Source: Brevundimonas sp. UBA7664 (GTDB taxonomy: Bacteria; Pseudomonadota; Alphaproteobacteria; Caulobacterales; Caulobacteraceae). From it: a stretch of 45,602 nucleotides of DNA. The notes under the pieces are model-generated. The model did no database searches. It was not told the origin of the DNA and saw only the letters and a program-made list of their open reading frames with translations. Where the stretch lies: positions 1 through 45,602 of the forward strand of contig NZ_DLHQ01000033.1 in assembly GCF_002483305.1 (NCBI RefSeq), read 5' to 3'. Position 1 is the first letter of the stretch, and every line of letters starts with the position of its first letter. Below, in pieces: positions 40,804 to 45,602 of this stretch. The position numbers and the translations under genes were made by a program.

Positions 40804-41944
40804 CGCGCAGGGGAATGGCGGCGAGCAGGCCCGCGCCGGCCAGCGCCGCCATCGCCCAATAGCCGCCCGCGCCGAACCGGTCATAGAGCGGGCCTGACAC
40901 GGCGGTCGCCAGACCGATCAGGACGCCGGCGGACACGACCGAGCTGAGCATCTGCGCCGCTGTGTGGGTTTCGGGCGGCGAGAGCCGTTCGACCAGCTGA
41001 AGCCCCGCGAGGAAGGTCGCGGCGAAGGTCAGGGCGTGCAGCGCCTGCAACGGCCACAGCAGCCAGAGCGGCGGGGCCAGGGCCATGGCGCTCCAGCGCA
41101 GCACGGCGGCGGCCGACCCGACCATCAGCAGGCTCCAGGGACCGACGCCGATGCGGCGCCGCCACGGCTCGAACAGCCACATCAGGGCGATCTCGACGAC
41201 GACGCCGAAGGCCCAGAGCTGGCCGGTGACGGCCTCGCTGATCCCCTGCGCCTTCCACAGGATGGCGGAGAAGCCGTACTGGAAGGCGTGGGCGGCCTGG
41301 ACCGCGCCGACGGCGAAGATCGTCGTGAGGAAGACCGGATCGCCGAGCAGCCGGCCCAGTCCGCGGAAGCGCTCGCGGCCGAGGACCGGAGCCCCGTCGG
41401 CGACGGGCTCCGGCGGCAGGGCGAGGACGGCGGCGGCGGTGAAGGCCAGGGACAGAGCGACGATCCAGACGATCACGCCGTCGACCGGCGCGGTCAGGAG
41501 CAAGGCCCCCATGCCGATATTGGCGATCACGAAGGCGGCCGAGCCGGCGCCGCGCGGCAGGGCGAAGGTGAAGCCGAGGCGCGAGGCGAGGCGCAGGGTC
41601 ATGACGTCGGTCAGGGGCACCAGCACGCCCATGGCCGTGGCGCCGATGAACCAGCCGACGGCGCGCAGGGCGAAGCCGTCCGCAAGGCCGGCCAGGCCGT
41701 AGCCCAGCGCCATGACCATGCCGAGCAGGGCGATGGGCGTCCGCCTGTACCGGAAGCCGTCGGCCCAGACGGCGAGCAGGGGCCCGGTGACGATTCGCGC
41801 CAGCATCGGGGCCGCAAGAACGGTTCCGATCTGGGCGCCGCTCAACCCCTGCGCGCTCAACCACAGCCCTGCAAACGGAAGGCTCACGCCAGTGGCGCCG
41901 AAGAGCAACACATACTGCAGGGACATGCGCTGGGCGGCGGTCAT
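40739..41944 (-). CDS. MFS transporter (HcaT/PPP-family-like)
   Basis: The 401-residue protein has 12 predicted hydrophobic segments and the layout of the phenylpropionate permease-type MFS group: MSLQYVLLFGATGVSLPFAGLWL at the N-terminus, a VWADGFRYRR loop after TM2, AFQYGFSAILWKAQG in TM7 and HALTFAATFLAGLQLVERLSP. The substrate is unknown. The last ~20 residues (Gly/Pro-rich) are encoded in the 65-bp overlap with the C15-like gene. Divergent from DUF423 with 49 bp between the starts. Confidence 0.9.
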   Translation of the reverse strand: MTAAQRMSLQYVLLFGATGVSLPFAGLWLSAQGLSGAQIGTVLAAPMLARIVTGPLLAVWADGFRYRRTPIALLGMVMALGYGLAGLADGFALRAVGWFIGATAMGVLVPLTDVMTLRLASRLGFTFALPRGAGSAAFVIANIGMGALLLTAPVDGVIVWIVALSLAFTAAAVLALPPEPVADGAPVLGRERFRGLGRLLGDPVFLTTIFAVGAVQAAHAFQYGFSAILWKAQGISEAVTGQLWAFGVVVEIALMWLFEPWRRRIGVGPWSLLMVGSAAAVLRWSAMALAPPLWLLWPLQALHALTFAATFLAGLQLVERLSPPETHTAAQMLSSVVSAGVLIGLATAVSGPLYDRFGAGGYWAMAALAGAGLLAAIPLRVSGRGSGAGGTGDAPSPGPRP

Positions 41945-41993
41945 GGCCGGCGAGATAGCAGACGCGCGGGATTCTGTCGGCTAGCGTCTGACC

Positions 41994-42365
41994 ATGAACG
42001 CGACTCGCAATCTGGCCGCCTTCGCGGCGCTGAACGGAGCGCTCGCCGTGCTGATCGGGGCGTTCGCCGCACATGGGGCGGGACCGCAGATCAAGACCCT
42101 GCTGACCACCGGGAGCCACTACCAGATGGTCCATGCCGTGCTGGCGCTCGTCTGCGCCCTCTGGCCGGGCCGGGACCGGCTGATCGTGGTGGCCGGCTGG
42201 CTGGCGGCGGGCGGCGGACTGGTGTTCTGCCTCGCCCTGTCGGCCATCGCCCTGCTGAGCCTTCCGTCGATGGGCGCGGTCGCGCCGGTGGGCGGCGTCC
42301 TGATGATCGCAGCTTGGCTTTTGATCCTGTTTGCCGCATTGCGGTCACAATCCACCGCCGCCTGA
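41994..42365 (+). CDS. DUF423 family small membrane protein
   Basis: The 123-residue protein has four hydrophobic helices and the family pattern AALNGALAVLIGAFAAHGAG near the N-terminus, then TGSHYQMVHAVLAL and GGGLVFCLALSAIALL. Function unknown in all members. It lies 26 bp upstream of the proline iminopeptidase gene on the same strand and may be co-transcribed with it. An 800-residue open frame reading through this gene in another register is an artefact. Confidence 0.9.
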   Translation: MNATRNLAAFAALNGALAVLIGAFAAHGAGPQIKTLLTTGSHYQMVHAVLALVCALWPGRDRLIVVAGWLAAGGGLVFCLALSAIALLSLPSMGAVAPVGGVLMIAAWLLILFAALRSQSTAA

Positions 42366-42391
42366 CGGCGCGAAACGAGACCGATCGCAGT

Positions 42392-43366
42392 ATGGCCTTC
42401 CCCGTGCCCGAAACCGCCCGCCGCGAACTGTTTCCCGAGATCGAGCCCTACGCCACCGGCTTCATGCCGACGGGCGGAGCGCACGAGATCTACTATGAGG
42501 AATGCGGCAATCCGCAGGGGTTGCCCGTGGTGGTCCTGCACGGCGGACCGGGCGGGGCGGTCAATCCCGGCATGCGGCGCTATTTCGATCCGGCAAAATA
42601 CCGGATCGTGCTGTTCGACCAGCGCGGCTGCGGCCAGAGCCGCCCCAACGCCTCGCTGGAGGACAACACCACCTGGACGCTGATCGAGGACATCGAACGC
42701 CTGCGCGAACTGCTGGGCATCGACAAATGGGTCGTCTTCGGGGGCAGCTGGGGATCGACCCTGTCGATGGCCTACGCCATCACCCATCCGGAGCGGGCCA
42801 AGGCCCTGCTGCTGCGCGGCATCTTCCTGCTGACCAAGCCGGAGCTGCACTGGTTCTATCAGGACGGGGCGTCCAACATCTTCCCCGACGCCTGGGAGCG
42901 GTTCGTCGCCCCGATCCCCGAGGACGAGCGCCACGACCTGATGGGGGCCTACTACAAACGGCTGATCGGCGACGACAAGGCCGAGCGCGAGCGCTGCGCC
43001 ATCGCCTGGTCGAGCTGGGAGGGCGAGACGGTTAGCGTCGAGGGACCGGACGCCCGCCCCGACAAATTCGCCGAGCCGGATTTCGCTGTCGCCTTCGCCC
43101 GCATCGAATGCTGGTACTTCATGAATGGCGGCTTCTTCCCGGAAGAGGGCTGGCTGCTGAAGAACATCGGCCGGATCAGGCACATCCCGTGCTGGGTCGC
43201 CCAGGGCCGGTTCGACATGGTGACGCCGATCTCGGGGGCCTGGTCGCTGCATCGCGCCTGGCCGGAGGCGAAGCTGGACATCATCAAGGACGCCGGCCAC
43301 GCCTCGAGCGAACCGGGCATCATCGACAGCCTGGTGCGGGCCTCGGACTGGGCCGCCGGGCTCTGA
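42392..43366 (+). CDS. pip: Proline iminopeptidase
   Basis: The 324-residue cytoplasmic alpha/beta hydrolase removes N-terminal proline from peptides. It has the oxyanion motif VVLHGGPGGAVNPG (about 47-60), DQRGCGQSRPNA, the nucleophile elbow GGSWGSTLS (Ser119), RFDMVTP (catalytic Asp) and AGHASSE (catalytic His). SWE and FFPEEGWLL in the cap are typical of bacterial Pip. The ATG at 42392 matches the family's N-terminus (ELFPEIEPYATGFM). Together with the M24 aminopeptidase elsewhere in the window it would help process proline-containing peptides. Confidence 0.96.
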   Translation: MAFPVPETARRELFPEIEPYATGFMPTGGAHEIYYEECGNPQGLPVVVLHGGPGGAVNPGMRRYFDPAKYRIVLFDQRGCGQSRPNASLEDNTTWTLIEDIERLRELLGIDKWVVFGGSWGSTLSMAYAITHPERAKALLLRGIFLLTKPELHWFYQDGASNIFPDAWERFVAPIPEDERHDLMGAYYKRLIGDDKAERERCAIAWSSWEGETVSVEGPDARPDKFAEPDFAVAFARIECWYFMNGGFFPEEGWLLKNIGRIRHIPCWVAQGRFDMVTPISGAWSLHRAWPEAKLDIIKDAGHASSEPGIIDSLVRASDWAAGL

Positions 43367-43489
43367 TCGCGAGGCCCGGCGGGGTCGAGAAGACATCCTT
43401 CGTGCCAGAAAAAACGCGACCGCTGAATCGCCCGTGCGCCATCGTCCCGGGCGGGTGGGCGAACCGCGCCTGGGGCGGCGCGGGGGGCG

Positions 43490-43537
43490 TGTACAAAACT
43501 GTCAAAGACCGGCCCGGCGGGCATCCGTTATTGTACA
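43490..43537. promoter_or_regulatory. Paired TGTACA palindromes, possible repressor operator
   Basis: TGTACA occurs at 43490-43495 and 43532-43537, 42 bp apart, about four helical turns. On the minus strand a TTGACA (-35-like, 43500-43505) lies between them. No gene starts downstream in either direction, so function is doubtful. Confidence 0.3.
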
Positions 43538-43581
43538 GACGGCTACGTCAGAAGCGGTCGTAACGCCGGTTCGCGCCGGCA

Positions 43582-43606
43582 TTTGACGCCGGCGGCCGGG
43601 GTCAAA
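43582..43606. other. Hairpin with TTTGAC/GTCAAA ends
   Basis: Arms 43582-43592 and 43596-43606 pair at 10 of 11 positions around a CGG loop. It could terminate pip transcription, but no T tract follows. It may equally be part of the same regulatory remnant. Confidence 0.35.
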
Positions 43607-43680
43607 AGGTCGAACCCGGGTCGATCAGGGGCGAAAAGATACGGGGCGAGAAGACACTGTCCGCGCGCGAGGGCGGCCGG

Positions 43681-44142
43681 TCACTTCGGATTGGTCTTCT
43701 TGACCAGTTCGGAGAGCTGGAAGCCGATCCGGCGGGCTTCGCGCTCCTCGGGCTTCTTGCGGGCGTCGAGCAGGACGTTGATCTGGCCATAGTGCTGGAT
43801 CAGGCGCACCGGCTTGCCGTCGGCGTTCTTGCCGAGGAACATGATGAAGTCAGGGCCCCAGAAGCCGACGTCGTCGATCGACATGGTCCCGTCGCCGGGG
43901 AGGCCGACGATGCGGGCCCCGACCTCGTCATCCTTGTCGAGACCCTTTTCGAAATCCTCGATCAGTTTGGACAGGCGAACGAAGGCCCATTCGGCCGGAT
44001 TCTCGCGCATGCGGACGCCGTCCATCAGGGCGGCGGTCTGCGCCGGAGTGGCGGCGGGCAGGACCGGCTGCGGGCAGGGTTTGTCGCCCCAGTCGGGGAC
44101 GAAGACGGGCGGGATGGCCGGGGGGGCTGGCTTGTCGATCAT
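43681..44142 (-). CDS. DUF6173-like protein
   Basis: The 153-residue soluble protein has a Pro-rich N-terminus, then NPAEWAFVRLSKLIEDFEKGLDKDDEVGARIVG, SIDDVGFWGPDFIMFLGKNADGKPVRLIQHYGQINVLL and a closing RRIGFQLSELVKK. This order matches what I recall of DUF6173, a family of unknown function in Alphaproteobacteria; I cannot verify it by search. The ATG at 44142 has only a weak ribosome binding site, and the palindromic repeat begins 18 bases upstream of it. Confidence 0.75.
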   Translation of the reverse strand: MIDKPAPPAIPPVFVPDWGDKPCPQPVLPAATPAQTAALMDGVRMRENPAEWAFVRLSKLIEDFEKGLDKDDEVGARIVGLPGDGTMSIDDVGFWGPDFIMFLGKNADGKPVRLIQHYGQINVLLDARKKPEEREARRIGFQLSELVKKTNPK

Positions 44143-44159
44143 TCAAGCACCGTAGCTCT

Positions 44160-44327
44160 CCCTCCCCTTCATGGGGAGGGTGGTCGCGCAGCGACCGGGT
44201 GGGGGAATGCGAAGCCGGGCGCCGCCGGTGTGGGACTGGCGTTCCCCACCCGGGCTCCGCTGCGCTTCGCCCGTCGTCGGATTGGCTCCGCCACTCCTTC
44301 CTCCACTCCCCACTTCGGGGGAGGGAG
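44160..44327. repeat. Composite palindromic intergenic repeat
   Basis: Three nested structures are visible: a hairpin ccctcccc/ggggaggg (44160-44167, 44173-44180), an inverted pair ccgggtgggggaa/ttccccacccgg (44195-44207, 44242-44253, one extra G), and a hairpin ctcccc/ggggag (44306-44311, 44318-44323). It fills the gap between rodA and the DUF6173-like gene. The first hairpin matches the repeat at 14841. Confidence 0.7.
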
Positions 44328-44341
44328 AAGCGACCGCGCCC

Positions 44342-45499
44342 CTAGAACAGCCCGTGGCCCTTGGGCAGTTCGGCGTAGCGGTGGACGCGTGTGGACAGGA
44401 TCAGGCCGAAGCCGAACATGACGGTCATCATCGACGAGCCCCCATACGACAGAAGCGGCATCGGCACCCCGACCACCGGCGCCAGGCCCATGACCATCGC
44501 CCCGTTGATGAGCACGAACAGGGCGAAGAAGGAGACCATTCCCGCCGCGGCGATGCGGCCGAAATGGCTGTGGGCCAGGGAGGCGATGCGCAGGGCGATC
44601 AGGATGATGGCGACGTAGCAGGCCAGGACGGCGAACGAGCCGACGAAGCCGAACTCCTCGGCCACCGTCGAGAATATGAAGTCCGTGTGCCGCTCGGGCA
44701 GGAACTCCAGCTGGCTCTGGCTGCCCAGGCCGTAGCCCTTGCCGAGCACGCCGCCCGAGCCGAGGGCGATCTTGGACTGGATGATGTTGTAGCCCGTCCC
44801 CGAGGGATCGGATTCCGGGCTGAGGAAGGTCAGGACGCGATTGCGCTGGTAGTCGTGCATGCCGAACATGACGAAGGGCGGAATGATCGCGACGGCGGCG
44901 GCGGCCCCCGCGGCGATGACGCGCCAGCTGAGGCCGGCCACGAACATGATCGCGCCGCCGGTCAGGCCGATGACCATGGCCGATCCGAGGTCGGGCTGTT
45001 TGGCGACCAGCAGGAAGGGGACGCCGATCATGGCGGCCGGGATCAGCAGCTTCCAGGACCAGCGGGCCTCCTGGGCGGTGTGGCTGTGGTACCAGCGCGC
45101 CAGGGCCAGGACGAGGCCCAGCTTCATGAACTCGGCGGGCTGGATGCGGATGAAGCCGAGGTTCAGCCAGTTCCTGGCCCCGCCCGCGACGTAACCCAGC
45201 GGGGTGAACTCGATCATCAGGACGAGCAGAAGCAAGACGCCGTAGAGCGGATAGGCGGCGCGGAACCACCATTTCGGATGCAGCATCGCCAGGGCCAGCA
45301 TGACCACCAGCAGCACGCCGAAGCGGATCACATGCTTGATCGCCCAGGGCTGCCATTGCCCGCCCGCGATCGAATAAAGCATCGCCGCGCCGACCATGGC
45401 GACGAGACACAGCAGTCCGATCAGGCGCCAGTCCAGTTCGGTGATCTTGGTCGAGAGACGGTCGCGCTCGCCGGGACGGGTCAGGGCGGAGGCGGTCAT
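44342..45499 (-). CDS. rodA: Rod shape-determining protein RodA (SEDS glycosyltransferase)
   Basis: RodA polymerises lipid II into glycan strands with PBP2 during cell elongation. The 385-residue protein has about ten membrane helices and SEDS motifs: GGARNWLNLGFIRIQPAEFMKLGLVLALARW, KQPDLGSAMV (with the conserved catalytic Asp region), SGTGYNIIQSKIALGSGG, FLPERHTDFIFSTVAEEFGFVG and GVPMPLLSYGGSSMM. Its ATG overlaps the upstream gene's stop (ATGA), consistent with a coupled mrdA-rodA pair. The repeat at 44160-44327 follows its stop codon. Confidence 0.96.
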   Translation of the reverse strand: MTASALTRPGERDRLSTKITELDWRLIGLLCLVAMVGAAMLYSIAGGQWQPWAIKHVIRFGVLLVVMLALAMLHPKWWFRAAYPLYGVLLLLVLMIEFTPLGYVAGGARNWLNLGFIRIQPAEFMKLGLVLALARWYHSHTAQEARWSWKLLIPAAMIGVPFLLVAKQPDLGSAMVIGLTGGAIMFVAGLSWRVIAAGAAAAVAIIPPFVMFGMHDYQRNRVLTFLSPESDPSGTGYNIIQSKIALGSGGVLGKGYGLGSQSQLEFLPERHTDFIFSTVAEEFGFVGSFAVLACYVAIILIALRIASLAHSHFGRIAAAGMVSFFALFVLINGAMVMGLAPVVGVPMPLLSYGGSSMMTVMFGFGLILSTRVHRYAELPKGHGLF

Positions 45500-45602
45500 T
45501 GCGGCGGCTCCGACAGATAGGGACGCGGTCCGCTGGTCGCGGTCGGGGCCGGGCGGCGCGCGGGCGCCGGCGGGGCCGCCTCGACCGCCGCGGCGCCGGT
45601 GA
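45496..45602 (-). CDS. mrdA: 3' end of upstream gene, probably mrdA (PBP2)
   Basis: Only the last 34 codons are inside the window. They encode an Ala/Pro/Arg-rich tail ending GPRPYLSEPPQ, then TGA overlapping the rodA start by 4 bp. No catalytic domain is visible. The identification as penicillin-binding protein 2 rests on the usual mrdA-rodA order and on the Pro-rich C-terminal tails common in this protein in Alphaproteobacteria. Confidence 0.6.
   Translation of the reverse strand, partial: TGAAAVEAAPPAPARRPAPTATSGPRPYLSEPPQ

Larger units (their letters stand above)
43367..43680. other. 314-bp gap between convergent genes; no gene supported
   Basis: The gap between pip and the DUF6173-like gene contains no convincing coding frame. 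It does contain two TGTACA palindromes, several GC-rich hairpins and an AT-richer stretch at 43490-43537. It looks like leftover regulatory DNA. Confidence 0.6.

Noticed and set aside
40964..42391. Upstream extension of the pip frame to give an 800-residue protein
   Set aside because: The extension is antisense to the MFS gene and passes through DUF423 in another register; Pip homology starts at 42392.

Overview
The window is about 45.6 kb of very GC-rich DNA (hand counts near 70%) from an alphaproteobacterium. Several features point to the Caulobacteraceae, most likely Brevundimonas or a close relative: a TipN-like polarity protein, a DUF3126 gene, a ppk1-ppx pair, and codon use that almost never ends in A or T. 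This is a chromosomal housekeeping stretch. I found no tRNA, rRNA, CRISPR array, transposase, integrase or phage structural gene.

Layout. 1-1002: C-terminal part of an RcnB-like protein with a long Arg-Pro-Asp/Asn repeat. 1109-4839: ppk1-ppx (polyphosphate synthesis and breakdown). 4847-7154 (minus): a lipoprotein, an ICMT-like membrane methyltransferase and an M28 lipoprotein peptidase. 7306-10592: ligA followed by a DEDDh exonuclease with a BRCT domain; this is the most unusual locus. 10720-15507: a protein resembling degenerate GGDEF/EAL domains, an aldo/keto reductase, an M24 aminopeptidase and a one-helix membrane protein. 15609-17723 (minus): prmA, a SUKH-type gene and a small membrane protein, overlapping head to tail. 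17818-20845: a Lys/Ala/Pro-rich basic protein, DUF3126, cysE, a Nudix hydrolase and a nitroreductase. 20849-28428: histidine utilisation, with hutG-hutI leftward, hutU-transporter-hutH rightward, and an ECF sigma/VOC pair between them. 28648-34805: type 2 IPP isomerase, a five-repeat PPC secreted protein, folD, lemA and two TPM-domain genes. 34887-43366: an EEP-family hydrolase, a ClsB-like phospholipase D, tipN, a C15-like protein, an MFS transporter, DUF423 and proline iminopeptidase. 43681-45602 (minus): a DUF6173-like protein, rodA and the 3' end of what is probably mrdA.

Main observation. ligA is a mosaic. Its first ~345 codons have resident codon use. From about 8340, near the start of the OB fold, through its stop codon it uses codons otherwise rare here (AGA, ATA, CTA, TTG). 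The next gene is an exonuclease whose C-terminal BRCT is 59/66 identical to the LigA BRCT but has resident codon use: GC at the third position in 61/66 codons, against 42/66 in the LigA copy (hand counts). The simplest reading is that an imported 'ligA 3' half + exonuclease' segment recombined into ligA, and the displaced original ligA 3' end now forms the tail of the exonuclease. Other signs of transfer are the SUKH gene inside the prmA cluster and a short patch in hutU.

How the genes work together. HutH, HutU, HutI and HutG form the path from histidine to glutamate. Ppk1 and Ppx control polyphosphate. RodA and the probable PBP2 form the elongasome core. TipN would mark the new pole.
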